Below, piece by piece: positions 33,864-42,592 of a stretch of 51,404 nucleotides of DNA. The translations under genes were made by a program, and so were the position numbers. Numbering within the stretch: position 1 is the first letter of the stretch; the number at the start of each line of letters is the position of its first letter. The notes below the pieces were generated by a model that saw nothing but the letters and a program-made list of their open reading frames with translations, did no database searches and was not told the DNA's origin. Source of the DNA: Hyphomicrobiales bacterium (lineage in GTDB: Bacteria; Pseudomonadota; Alphaproteobacteria; Rhizobiales; Beijerinckiaceae); NCBI GenBank assembly GCA_027484605.1, contig JAIXSR010000001.1:1-51404 (forward strand), given 5' to 3'.

Positions 33864-34491
33864 GGCAGGCAAGAAACTCGGGCTGGAGCCGCTGATCGAT
33901 CCCACCGCATCGGTCCGGCAGGCAACCCTCGGGCGTTACACGGAAATCGGTGCCCGGACCAGCTTCGTCGAATCCAGCATGGGCGATTACTCCTATGTCG
34001 TGAATGACTCGAATGTCATTTATACGACGATCGGAAAATTCTGCTCGATCGCCGCCCATACCCGCATCAACCCGGGCAATCACCCGATGAATCGGGCCAC
34101 GCAGGCGCATTTCACCTATCGCGCCTCGGCCTATTTCGACGATGCCGAGGACGAGGCCGCCTTTTTCGACTGGCGGCGCAGCCATGCCGTCACCATCGGG
34201 CATGATGTCTGGATCGGCCATGGCGCGATCATCCTTGCCGGGCGGACCATCGGCACCGGCGCGGTAGTGGCCGGCGGCGCCATCGTCACCAAGGACGTGC
34301 CCGACTATACGATCGTGGCCGGCAACCCAGCACGGATCATCCGCCCCCGCTTTCCCGAGGCGATCAGCCAGCGCCTGCATCAGCTCGCCTGGTGGGACTG
34401 GGACCATGCCACCCTTCGTCTGGCCCTGGATGATTTCCGGAACCTGCCGGTCGAGGCCTTCCTCGAGAAATACGAACGGCAGACCGGTTGA
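33862..34491 (+). CDS. Phosphonate-cluster hexapeptide-repeat transferase
   Basis: A 209-residue left-handed beta-helix protein. Hexapeptide repeats run through [27 protein letters not shown] and the long [20 protein letters not shown] block, ending in [20 protein letters not shown]. It is of the acetyltransferase type found in phn clusters, where it may acetylate an aminoalkyl phosphonate (a PhnO-like job) or another amine. The acceptor is not known. ATG at 33862 has a strong AGGAGG five bases before it. The ATG overlaps the phnN start codon in CATG. Confidence 0.88.
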   Translation: MAGKKLGLEPLIDPTASVRQATLGRYTEIGARTSFVESSMGDYSYVVNDSNVIYTTIGKFCSIAAHTRINPGNHPMNRATQAHFTYRASAYFDDAEDEAAFFDWRRSHAVTIGHDVWIGHGAIILAGRTIGTGAVVAGGAIVTKDVPDYTIVAGNPARIIRPRFPEAISQRLHQLAWWDWDHATLRLALDDFRNLPVEAFLEKYERQTG

Positions 34492-34536
34492 TCACGACGC
34501 CGTGCCGGCCTTGTGTGAAGACCTTGATCGGCCCTG

Positions 34537-34555
34537 CGGGCAGGGTTCCTGCCCG
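34537..34555 (+). terminator. Hairpin downstream of the phn cluster, no U-run
   Basis: CGGGCAGG and CCTGCCCG (8-bp stem, GTT loop) lie 46 bases after the hexapeptide gene stop. No T-run follows, so it is at best a weak or Rho-assisted 3' end. The remaining part of the 218-bp gap before 34710 shows no gene; GGGGA before the 34710 ATG is the next ribosome site. Confidence 0.35.
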
Positions 34556-34709
34556 GAACAGTTGATTGTTCATTTGCCGTTGCATTAGCCTCAGGAATAG
34601 TGATGCGTGGATGCCGGGGGAGCATCGGGATGACGGACATCGAGGGGGGCGCACGGATGGGTCGCCGGAAGCGACATCTGGCCGGATCGGCGCACGGGGA
34701 TAACGCCTG

Positions 34710-36509
34710 ATGGCGAACCCGTTGCCTCCGGAGACCCGCCCGCCGGAACGGTTCCTTACCCTGTGCCGCGGGTTCTGGCAGGGCAAGACGGCGCCTCTGG
34801 CCTGGAGCCTCAGCCTCGGCCTGATCGCGCTGGTCCTGCTGACCCTCGGCGCGCAGGTTGCCATGAATTCATGGCACCGCACCTTCTTCGACGCACTGGA
34901 GAACCGGAACTGGGCTGCCCTGACGGGGGCGATGTGGATGCTCCCGCTCTTCATCTTCTGGTACACGGCGGTGATGACGGGGCAGGTCCTCTCGCGCATG
35001 TCCCTCCAGTTGCGCTGGCGCGAATGGCTCACGGAATTCCTGCTGGGCCGCTGGATTGACCGGCAGCGCTATTACCGCCTGCAATTCACGCTGGTGGATC
35101 AGGGCGCGCCGGAATACCGGATCGCCGAGGATGTCCGCCTCGCGATCGACCAGCTGGTGGATTTCGTTCTCGGCTTTCTCGGCGCGGTCTTCTCGGCCAT
35201 CACCTTCGCCGCCATCCTCTGGCAGGTGGCCGGCTCCTACACGTTCCGGATCGGCGAGACGAGCATCACCATCCCCGCCTACATGGCCGTAGCGGCTGTG
35301 CTCTATGCTGCCATCGTCACGGCGCTGATCACCTGGGTCGGACGGCCGCTGATCGACCGCGTCGCCTTCAAGAACGAACGCGAGGCCCGGTTCCGCGCCG
35401 ACATGACCCGCCTGCGCGAGAATGCCGAAAGCGTGGCGCTGATGCGGGGTGATCCCGGCGAGCGGGCCTCGATCCGGACCCGCTTCGACGAAGTGCGTTC
35501 GGCCTGGTTCTCGATCATCCGCCAGCAGGGCCTTGTCGGGCTGGTGCTCAACACCAATGGCGCGCTGTTCCCGCTTCTGCCCGTGCTCCTCGTCGCCCCG
35601 AAATACCTCTCCGGCGCCCTGACGCTCGGCGCGGTGATGCAGGTCGTCGCGGCCTTCACCGCCGTGCAGGCGGCGCTGATCTGGTTCGTCGACCACTTCG
35701 TGAAGATCGCCGAATGGTATGCTTCCGTCCGCCGGGTCGACGAATTGCTCGGCGCCCTCGGCGATCTCGACATGGCCCCGCCACCGCAGGCCGGGCCGGG
35801 CATCCGCATCGACACGCATGCCGGCCGCGCCATCCTGCTGGAAAATCTCGAGGTGCTTCACCGGACCGGCGTGACCGTGATCGCGGAATCCAGCGTGCGG
35901 ATCGAGCAGGGCGAGAAGGTCCTGTTCAGCGGCGCCAGCGGGACCGGCAAATCCACCCTGATCCGCGCGCTGGCGGGGCTCTGGCCCTGGGGCGCGGGGC
36001 GGATCCGGCTGCCCGAGGGGGCGCGCATCGCCTTCGTGCCGCAGAAGGCCTATATCCCTGCTGGCACCCTGCGGCAGGTCCTGGCCTATCCGATGCCGTC
36101 CCATAACTTCACCAGCACCGAACTGGCTGCAGCGCTCCGCCGATGCGGTCTCGGCGAGATCGCCGCTCGTCTCGACGAGGTCGAGCATTGGGACAGCGTG
36201 CTTTCCGGCGGCGAGAGGCAACGGCTCGCCTTTGCCCGCGTGCTGCTGGCCCAGCCGGATATCCTGATCCTGGACGAGGCGACCTCGGCGCTGGACGAGG
36301 CCGGGCAGGAGGAAATGCTTCGCCTGATCAGCGATGCCTTTGCAAGCGCCACGGTCATCAGTGTCGGCCATCGCACGGGCCTTGCCGCCTATCACGAGCG
36401 CCGGATCACGCTGATCGGCCGCGATACCGGCGCCATCCTGTCGTCGCGGGCGATCAAGCGTCCGCGCAAATGTCTGGATGGGCAGATGGACCTGACAAAT
36501 ACCGGCTGA
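34710..36509 (+). CDS. ABC transporter, fused membrane domain and ATPase (YddA/SbmA-BacA-like)
   Basis: A 599-residue half transporter. Residues about 30-330 carry some six membrane helices of the SbmA/BacA type (MNSWHRTFFDALENRNW, LQLRWREWLTEFLLGRW, NPEYRIAED-like PEYRIAEDVRLAIDQLVDF). Residues about 380-580 are an ABC ATPase with GASGTGKSTLIRALAGLWPW, FVPQKAYIPAGTLRQ, LSGGERQRLAFARVLL and ILDEATSALDE. The ATPase domain is what separates YddA-like proteins from BacA. Relatives carry peptides, B12 or unknown substrates. Nothing nearby fixes its cargo. It stands alone, with its 3' end seven bases from the convergent MFS gene. Confidence 0.9.
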   Translation: MANPLPPETRPPERFLTLCRGFWQGKTAPLAWSLSLGLIALVLLTLGAQVAMNSWHRTFFDALENRNWAALTGAMWMLPLFIFWYTAVMTGQVLSRMSLQLRWREWLTEFLLGRWIDRQRYYRLQFTLVDQGAPEYRIAEDVRLAIDQLVDFVLGFLGAVFSAITFAAILWQVAGSYTFRIGETSITIPAYMAVAAVLYAAIVTALITWVGRPLIDRVAFKNEREARFRADMTRLRENAESVALMRGDPGERASIRTRFDEVRSAWFSIIRQQGLVGLVLNTNGALFPLLPVLLVAPKYLSGALTLGAVMQVVAAFTAVQAALIWFVDHFVKIAEWYASVRRVDELLGALGDLDMAPPPQAGPGIRIDTHAGRAILLENLEVLHRTGVTVIAESSVRIEQGEKVLFSGASGTGKSTLIRALAGLWPWGAGRIRLPEGARIAFVPQKAYIPAGTLRQVLAYPMPSHNFTSTELAAALRRCGLGEIAARLDEVEHWDSVLSGGERQRLAFARVLLAQPDILILDEATSALDEAGQEEMLRLISDAFASATVISVGHRTGLAAYHERRITLIGRDTGAILSSRAIKRPRKCLDGQMDLTNTG

Positions 36510-36516
36510 GGCCGCA

Positions 36517-37848
36517 TCAGGCCATCCGGCTCTCGATCCGGGCGCGGACACGGTCCTGCGATGCGGCATCGACCGGGAAATTCCACATCAGGCCGATCGC
36601 GATGATCTTCAACAGGACAGGCAGCCCGGCATAGAGGAAAGCGAGCATGCCGAGGCCGGCATTGCCGGCGCCCTGCGCCTCGAAGCCGGACCAGCCGAGC
36701 AGCGGGAAGGCGAGGCCGACGGCGAGCGCCAGTGCCAGTTTCGTCGCCAATCCCCAGAAGGCGAGATAGAGGCCGGAACGCTGGGCACCGGATTCCGCGG
36801 TGTCGAGGTCGATCACATCGGCCTGTTGCGCGCCGGGAAGGATCATATCGGCGCCGAGGGCCAGCCCGGTGATCACGCAGACGATGGCGAAAGCCGTCAC
36901 GGCGCCGGTGTCGAGGAAGACGGCCGGAAGGAACCCGGCACAGGCGAGGATCATGGCGAAGCACCAGGTCCGGTGCTTGCCGATCCGGTTCGACAGCCAG
37001 AGCCAGAACGGCACGCCGATCACTCCGCACAGGAAATACAGCACCAGCAGGGGCCCCTGCGCGGCTTCCGCGCCGAGAACGCGCCCGACATAGAACAGGA
37101 ACAGGGTGGCCGGAAGCCCGTTGGCCAGCCCGTTGAAGAAGAAGGCGACCAGCAGGCGCTGGAAGGCCTTGTTGGCCTTCAGGAAAGGCAGGCCCTCGCG
37201 GAAGGACAGGGTCCCCGCCGAGCGATCCAGCGGTTCCGGCACGAATTTCAGGCAGAAGAGGCCGGCCAGCGGCAGCAGGATGACCAGCGCCAGCGCGAAG
37301 GCATCGAGAACCGGCCTGAGGGAACCCGGCTTCTGCAGGGCGCCCGCCAGCGCGATGGCGGCGAAGGTGCCGAGCACGACCAGCGTTTCCCGGAAGGCCA
37401 TGACGCGGGTCCGGCCGGCATAGCTGGCCGAGAGTTCCGCGCCCCAGGCATTGTAGGGCACCAGCATGGCCGTCCAGGCGAGGGAAAGCGCGGTGCCCCA
37501 GAGGAAGAGATAGCCCGCACCGGCACCGGCCGGCGGGACGAAGACGAGGTAGCCAGCCAGGGCAGTCGGCAGCAGGGCGAGGGCCACCCAGATCCGGCGG
37601 CGGCCGAAGCGGGAGCGGGTCTTGTCGGCGAGCTGCCCCGCAAGCGGATCGGAAACGGCATCGATGATCCGCACAAGCAGGAGGGCCAGCCCCACCGCGG
37701 CGAGCGGCGCCCCGAGTTCCTCGGCATAGAATTTCGGCACGATCACATAGAGCGGGAGCGTCAGGATCGCGAGCGGGAAGGCCGGCAGCGCATAGGCCAG
37801 CAGCCGGAAGGCGGTCGGTTCGCTGGCGGAAGAGGCGGGCGCGGACAT
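36517..37848 (-). CDS. MFS transporter, GPH (sugar/cation symporter-like) family
   Basis: A 443-residue transporter with about twelve helices. Family marks are LPLYVIVPKFYAEELGAPL, DAVSDPLAGQLADKTRSRFG RRR in the loop after helix 2, VPYNAWGAELS, and LSNRIGKHRT. GPH proteins move glycosides or other organic solutes with a cation. ATG at 37848 was chosen because AGGAA lies at good spacing; another ATG lies at 37854. It is the last gene of the long minus-strand unit, 52 bp after leuD. It may carry a pathway intermediate or be an extra importer. Confidence 0.85.
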   Translation of the reverse strand: MSAPASSASEPTAFRLLAYALPAFPLAILTLPLYVIVPKFYAEELGAPLAAVGLALLLVRIIDAVSDPLAGQLADKTRSRFGRRRIWVALALLPTALAGYLVFVPPAGAGAGYLFLWGTALSLAWTAMLVPYNAWGAELSASYAGRTRVMAFRETLVVLGTFAAIALAGALQKPGSLRPVLDAFALALVILLPLAGLFCLKFVPEPLDRSAGTLSFREGLPFLKANKAFQRLLVAFFFNGLANGLPATLFLFYVGRVLGAEAAQGPLLVLYFLCGVIGVPFWLWLSNRIGKHRTWCFAMILACAGFLPAVFLDTGAVTAFAIVCVITGLALGADMILPGAQQADVIDLDTAESGAQRSGLYLAFWGLATKLALALAVGLAFPLLGWSGFEAQGAGNAGLGMLAFLYAGLPVLLKIIAIGLMWNFPVDAASQDRVRARIESRMA

Positions 37849-37900
37849 CGGCATTTCCTGTGGAGACCTGACCGGCTTACGTGCCGCCCGCACGAACCGA

Positions 37901-38509
37901 TCATCCCGGCAGGATCCAGGGCGCCTCGGCGACGCGCCGGGCCCGATAGGCGGCGATCTCGTCGATATGCCGCCGCGTGAGGTCGAGATCGTCCCAGCCA
38001 TTGAGCAATTGCAGCCGGCGGACGGCATCGATCGCGAAGGGGAAGGACCGGCTCCCGGCCGCGATCCGCAGGCTTTCCAGATCGACCACGAGGCGCGGAA
38101 CCTCGGCAGCGTCCAGCAAGGCGAGGATCGACTCGGCATCGTCCGGGCTGACCTGCGCCGGCAGGAGACCGTTCTTGACGGCATTCGAGGCGAAGATATC
38201 GCCGAAAGACGGGGCGATCACACAGCGGATACCGAAATCCCAGAGCGCATAGACCGCTGCCTCGCGCGAGGAGCCGGTGCCGAAATTCCGCCGCGCGACG
38301 ATCGCAGTCGTGCCGGCATGGCGCGGCGCGTCGAGCGCGAAGCCCAGCACCTCGCCCTCGGGGCCGAAGCGGAGATCATGCAGCAGGAACCGGCCATAGC
38401 CTTCGCTGCGCGGCCGGCTCATGAACCGGGCGGGGATGAGCTGGTCCGTATCGACATTGGCAAGGCCGAGCGGGCAGGCGAGGGCATCGAGCCGGGTGAA
38501 GCGCTCCAT
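37901..38509 (-). CDS. leuD: LeuD-type hydro-lyase small subunit (isopropylmalate isomerase family)
   Basis: A 202-residue swivel-domain subunit of the aconitase superfamily. Marks are LANVDTDQLIPARFM, ARRNFGTGSSREAAVYALWDFGI and IAPSFGDIFASNAVKNGLLP. It pairs with LeuC to hydrate or dehydrate a malate-type acid. AGGAGG before the ATG lies inside the end of leuC. No leuA or leuB is near, and the neighbours are catabolic, so a role other than leucine synthesis is likely, such as a substituted maleate hydratase. That is inference from context. Confidence 0.92.
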   Translation of the reverse strand: MERFTRLDALACPLGLANVDTDQLIPARFMSRPRSEGYGRFLLHDLRFGPEGEVLGFALDAPRHAGTTAIVARRNFGTGSSREAAVYALWDFGIRCVIAPSFGDIFASNAVKNGLLPAQVSPDDAESILALLDAAEVPRLVVDLESLRIAAGSRSFPFAIDAVRRLQLLNGWDDLDLTRRHIDEIAAYRARRVAEAPWILPG

Positions 38510-38512
38510 GGC

Positions 38513-39913
38513 TCAGCCTCCTGCCAGCTTGCGCAGGTCGGTCAGCCGCCCGGTGACGGCGGCAGCGGCGACCATGGCCGGCGACATCAGATGCGTACGG
38601 GCATCCTTGCCCTGCCGGCCGCGGAAATTCCGGTTCGTCGTCGAAGCACAGCGTTCGCCGGCGCCAACAAGGTCGCCATTCATGCCAACGCACATCGAAC
38701 AGCCGGAATCCGCCCATTCGAGCCCGGCCTCGCGGAAGATCCGGTCCAGCCCTTCGCGCTCCGCCTGCGCCTTGACGCGGGAGGAGCCGGGCGAGACCAG
38801 CCCCGGCACGGCTGCCTTGCGGCCAATCAGGACAGAAGCCGCCGCCCGAAGATCCTCGATCCGTGCATTGGTACAGGAGCCGATGAAGACGCGGTCGACC
38901 GTGACATCCTCCAGCCGCATCCCCGCTTTGAGCCCCATATAGTCCAGCGCCTGCTGCAGATAGGCGGCGCGGGCCGGATCGGCCTCTTCGGCAGGGTCCG
39001 GCACCCGGGCGTCGATGGGCAGCGCATCCTCCGGGCTGACGCCCCAGGTCACGAGCGGCACGATCGCCGCGGCATCGAGGGCAATATCCCTGTCGAATTC
39101 GGCGTCCGGATCGCTGGCAAGGCCGCGCCAGGCTGCCTCGGCCCGTTCGAAGGCCTCGCCCTGCGGGGCAAGAGGGCGGCCGCGGAGATAGGCGAAGGTC
39201 ACGGCATCGGGCGCGACCATGGCGCAGCGGGCGCCGGCCTCGATCGACATGTTGCACAGGGTCAGCCGCCCTTCCATCGACAGCGCGGAAATGGCCTCTC
39301 CGGCATATTCCAGCGCATGGCCGCGCGCGCCATCGGCACCGATCGTGCGGATCACATGCAGGGCAAGGTCCTTGGCGCTGAGGCCCGGGGCGAGGGCGCC
39401 GCCGATCCGGATCCGCATCCGCTTTGGCTTCCGCTGCCAGAGCGTCTGCGTCATCAGCACATGCGCCACTTCCGAAGCGCCGATCCCGAAAGCATAGGCG
39501 CCCATGGCGCCATGGGTGGAGGTGTGGCTGTCGCCGCAGACAACAAGCAGGCCCGGAAGGGTCAGCCCCTGTTCCGGCCCGACGACATGGACGATGCCCT
39601 GGTCGGGATCCTCGAGGCCGAAAAGCCGGAAGCCGTGCCGTGCGGCATTGGCGGAAAGGCGCTCCACCATGCCGGCAATCTCCGGATTGCCGATGGCCGG
39701 CCGGTTGCGCGTCGGCACGTAATGATCGGCGACGCCGAAGGTCAGGCCCGGTTCGGCCAGGGCCATGCTGCGGGCATCGACCTGCCGGAAGGCATGATGC
39801 GAGCCCTCATGCACAAAATGCCGGTCGACCCAGAGCAGGCTCTCGCCATCCTCGCGCGTGACGATGACATGGCTGTCCCACACCTTGTCGAACAGCGTCC
39901 GGGCCTGTCCCAT
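38513..39913 (-). CDS. leuC: LeuC-type hydro-lyase large subunit (isopropylmalate isomerase family)
   Basis: A 466-residue aconitase-superfamily subunit with a [4Fe-4S] cluster bound by the Cys of FIGSCTNARIEDL and the two in GCSMCVGMNGDL. Other marks are TLFDKVWDSHVI, LWVDRHFVHE and VCGDSHTSTHGAMGAYAFG. It forms the active enzyme with the LeuD-type protein three bases downstream. A typical leucine-pathway LeuC has the same length, so sequence alone does not separate the two uses. Its place between an isochorismatase-fold gene and leuD in a unit with hydantoinase and lyase genes points to a catabolic paralogue. ATG at 39913 follows AAGG. Confidence 0.93.
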   Translation of the reverse strand: MGQARTLFDKVWDSHVIVTREDGESLLWVDRHFVHEGSHHAFRQVDARSMALAEPGLTFGVADHYVPTRNRPAIGNPEIAGMVERLSANAARHGFRLFGLEDPDQGIVHVVGPEQGLTLPGLLVVCGDSHTSTHGAMGAYAFGIGASEVAHVLMTQTLWQRKPKRMRIRIGGALAPGLSAKDLALHVIRTIGADGARGHALEYAGEAISALSMEGRLTLCNMSIEAGARCAMVAPDAVTFAYLRGRPLAPQGEAFERAEAAWRGLASDPDAEFDRDIALDAAAIVPLVTWGVSPEDALPIDARVPDPAEEADPARAAYLQQALDYMGLKAGMRLEDVTVDRVFIGSCTNARIEDLRAAASVLIGRKAAVPGLVSPGSSRVKAQAEREGLDRIFREAGLEWADSGCSMCVGMNGDLVGAGERCASTTNRNFRGRQGKDARTHLMSPAMVAAAAVTGRLTDLRKLAGG

Positions 39914-39923
39914 CCGCGTCGCC

Positions 39924-40529
39924 TTATCCGATTTCCGCCAGCATGTCGGCTATGGTGGCGATCCGCGCCACCGGGCGCAAGGCCTCGATGGCGGCGCGGT
40001 GGATTTCCGGCGTGAAGGCCGCGCAGCCATCCTCGATCACGGTGGCGTCGATATCGCGCACATGCGCTTCCCGCACGGTCGAGGCCACGCCGCCATTGGT
40101 GACGATACCGGCCACCACGAGCTGGCTGACCCCGGTCTTGCGCAGAACCCATTCGAGACGGCTCATATAGAACGCCGAATAGGCAACCTTCTCGACCGCG
40201 ATATCCACCGGCTGCAGCGCATCCACCGTGCGTTGCCCCCAGCTGCCCGGGGCGAAATCGCCCGTGGCGAGGAAAGGCCGGAGCTGCTTGAGATGGGGGG
40301 AGATGATCGGCTCGCCGCCCCGGCCCGGCACCAGCGTGAACTGGGTCGCGAGTACCAGCCCGCCCTTGCGGCGGAAGGCCTCGGCCAGCGGCGCCAGCCG
40401 GGCTGGCAGGGCAGCGATCTCGGCCGCGCCCTGGCCCGCACGCCCATAGGCGCCCTTCGGATCGAGGAAATCGTTCTGCAGGTCAACCAGCAGAAGGCCT
40501 GCCTTGGCCATATCGAACGGGGCCGCCAT
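39924..40529 (-). CDS. Isochorismatase-fold hydrolase lacking the catalytic Cys
   Basis: A 201-residue isochorismatase/cysteine hydrolase family protein. Asp16 in LLVDLQNDF and Lys114 in AVEKVAYSAF match two members of the Asp-Lys-Cys triad. The third, normally TNxCVxST, reads TNGGVAST, so Gly147 stands where the nucleophile Cys should be. I checked the codons (AAT GGC GGC GTG). Amidases of the family, such as carbamoylsarcosine amidase and maleamate amidase, need this Cys, while true isochorismatases do without it. Activity may therefore be a Cys-free hydrolysis. It overlaps the hyuA stop by one base and precedes leuC by ten bases. Confidence 0.87.
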   Translation of the reverse strand: MAAPFDMAKAGLLLVDLQNDFLDPKGAYGRAGQGAAEIAALPARLAPLAEAFRRKGGLVLATQFTLVPGRGGEPIISPHLKQLRPFLATGDFAPGSWGQRTVDALQPVDIAVEKVAYSAFYMSRLEWVLRKTGVSQLVVAGIVTNGGVASTVREAHVRDIDATVIEDGCAAFTPEIHRAAIEALRPVARIATIADMLAEIG

Positions 40530-42592
40530 CAGCTGTCCCTCTCCACGATCAGGTTCCCGAATGCATCGACCCGCGCGGCAAGGCCCGGATCGACAACGAT
40601 GGTGGAATCCGGCTGCTCGAGGATGGCCGGCCCGGCGATCCGCGCACCCACGGGCAGGTCGAGCCGGGCATGGATCGCCGTTTCGTGCCAGCCGCCGGCG
40701 AACCAGACCGGCCGGGTGCCGGTCCGGGCGCTCTCAAGCGTCGTCGCGCCGGAGGGCGCGAGGGCCGCGAGGTCGAATGCCGGCCGGCGGCCGATGGCTG
40801 CCGTGCGGAGATTGACAATCTTCACCGGTATCCCCGGCAGCAGCCGCGAGAAGGCCCGGGAATAGGCGGCCTCGAAGGCGGCACGGACATCGGCCTCCGT
40901 GAGATCGACCCGCCCGTCCTGCAAGGTGACGGCCAGCGGCACGGCAACCGTATGCGTCTGCCCGAGATAATGCATGTCGAGTTCATAGGCGATGTCGATC
41001 CGGGTGACGGAGAGCGACGCGCCGGCCACGACTGTGCGGGCAGCCTCGCCGGTCTCGACCATCCGGCGGGTCAGCGCGCCGGTATCCAGCCCGTCGAGCA
41101 TGAGATTGACCGTTGCCACCTCGTCATGGCGGATATCCGCGATGATGCAGCCCAGAGCCGAGGTGATGCCGGGATAGCGCGGCACCAAGGCGGAGCGCAG
41201 GCCGACTTCATGGATCAGTGCCCCGACATGCAGCGCGCCACCGCCGCCGAACGGCACGGCGGTGAATTTCGTCGGGTCATGGCCGCGCTCGATGGAGACG
41301 AGCCGGATCGCCCCGGCCATCTTCGCATTGGCCACGCGGATAATCGCCTCGGCCGCCGCCTCGATGGAAAGGCCGAGCCTGTCGCCGATCGAAGCGCCGA
41401 TCGCCGCCCGGGCTGCCTCGACATCGAGCCGCTTCAGCTTGCCGCCGATCGGCTTTTCGGCATTGATCCGCCCGAGCACGATATTCGCATCGGTCAGCGT
41501 CGGGCGGGTATTGCCCTGCCCGTAGGCGACAGGCCCGGGCCGCGAGCCTGCGCTTTCCGGCCCGACGGCCAGCAAGCCGCCCTTGTCGACATGCGCGATC
41601 GAGCCGCCGCCGGCCCCGATCGTGGTGATCTCGATCATCGGCGTCCGCACGACGAGGCCGAAATCGATTGTCGTCTGCGCGGCCAGGGCAGCCTCGCCGC
41701 CGGCGACGAGCGAGACGTCGAAGGATGTACCGCCGAGATCCGCCGTCACGATATCCGGGAATCCCGCAGCCCGGGCAATCGCAGCGGCCGCGATCACGCC
41801 GGCAGCCGGGCCGGACAGGGCGGTGCGGACCGGGAATTTCCGCGCGACCGCGGTCGACATCACCCCGCCATTGGACTGGACGATATGGAACGACCCGCCG
41901 AACCCATCCGCCGCCAGCGCGTCTTCCAGCTTGCCGAGATAGGAGGCGACAACCGGCTGGAGATAGGCATTGAGCGCGAGCGTGGAGGTGCGCTCGAATT
42001 CCCGGATCTCCGGCAGGAGCTGGTGCGAGGCCGCGACATGGTCATTCGGCCAGACCGCCTTCACCGCCGCATAGGCGGCCTTCTCGTTGGCCGGATTGGC
42101 ATAGGCATTGATGAAGACGATGGCCACCGCCTCGGCGCCCATTGCCAGCAATGCCCGCGCGGCTTCCTGGCATTCCGCGGCGGAAACCGCCTGCCGCACG
42201 GTCCCGTCCGCCAGCACGCGCTCGGCCACGCCGAGGCGCATGTCGCGGCTGGCGACAGGTTCGAAATCGCCCCAGAGGCCCCAGGTCTTCGGGCGGTCAC
42301 GACGGCGCATTTCCAGCACGTCGCGGAAGCCTTCGGTGGTGATCAGCCCGATCCGCGCGCCCTTGCGCTCGAGCAGCGCATTGGTGCCGACGGTCGTGCC
42401 ATGCACGATGGCGCCGAGCCGGTCGATCGCATCGAGCTGGCGAAGCCCGTCAATGAAGCCGACTGCCTCGTCCCCGCGGTTCGACGGAACCTTGGCCACG
42501 CGGAAGCTGCGCGTCGCCTCGTCGAAATAGGCGAGGTCGGTGAACGTGCCGCCGACATCGACGCCGACAATCGAGCTCTTGCCCTTGCTCAT
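40529..42592 (-). CDS. hyuA: Hydantoinase/oxoprolinase family protein, HyuA subunit (ATP-dependent)
   Basis: A 687-residue protein with the HyuA actin-like ATPase fold: VGVDVGGTFTDLAYFD at the N-terminus, VHGTTVGTNALLERKGARIG, GFRDVLEMRRRDRPKTWGLW, ADLGGTSFDVSLV and GAGGGSIAHVDKGG. HyuA and HyuB together hydrolyse cyclic amides such as N-methylhydantoin or 5-oxoproline with ATP; related complexes carboxylate ketones. Which reaction applies is not evident. ATG at 42592 overlaps the hyuB stop by four bases, and the open frame upstream is only the shadow of hyuB. An importer and carboxylate enzymes share the unit. Confidence 0.93.
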   Translation of the reverse strand: MSKGKSSIVGVDVGGTFTDLAYFDEATRSFRVAKVPSNRGDEAVGFIDGLRQLDAIDRLGAIVHGTTVGTNALLERKGARIGLITTEGFRDVLEMRRRDRPKTWGLWGDFEPVASRDMRLGVAERVLADGTVRQAVSAAECQEAARALLAMGAEAVAIVFINAYANPANEKAAYAAVKAVWPNDHVAASHQLLPEIREFERTSTLALNAYLQPVVASYLGKLEDALAADGFGGSFHIVQSNGGVMSTAVARKFPVRTALSGPAAGVIAAAAIARAAGFPDIVTADLGGTSFDVSLVAGGEAALAAQTTIDFGLVVRTPMIEITTIGAGGGSIAHVDKGGLLAVGPESAGSRPGPVAYGQGNTRPTLTDANIVLGRINAEKPIGGKLKRLDVEAARAAIGASIGDRLGLSIEAAAEAIIRVANAKMAGAIRLVSIERGHDPTKFTAVPFGGGGALHVGALIHEVGLRSALVPRYPGITSALGCIIADIRHDEVATVNLMLDGLDTGALTRRMVETGEAARTVVAGASLSVTRIDIAYELDMHYLGQTHTVAVPLAVTLQDGRVDLTEADVRAAFEAAYSRAFSRLLPGIPVKIVNLRTAAIGRRPAFDLAALAPSGATTLESARTGTRPVWFAGGWHETAIHARLDLPVGARIAGPAILEQPDSTIVVDPGLAARVDAFGNLIVERDS

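Noticed and set aside
37901-39913. Leucine biosynthesis leuCD operon
   Set aside because: No leuA, leuB or attenuator is present and both flanks are catabolic. The gene names are kept only as family labels; leucine synthesis cannot be wholly excluded.
39924-40529. Plain N-carbamoylsarcosine amidase of a creatinine route
   Set aside because: The neighbouring HyuAB makes this tempting, but the catalytic Cys is Gly and no creatinine deaminase or sarcosine oxidase is present.
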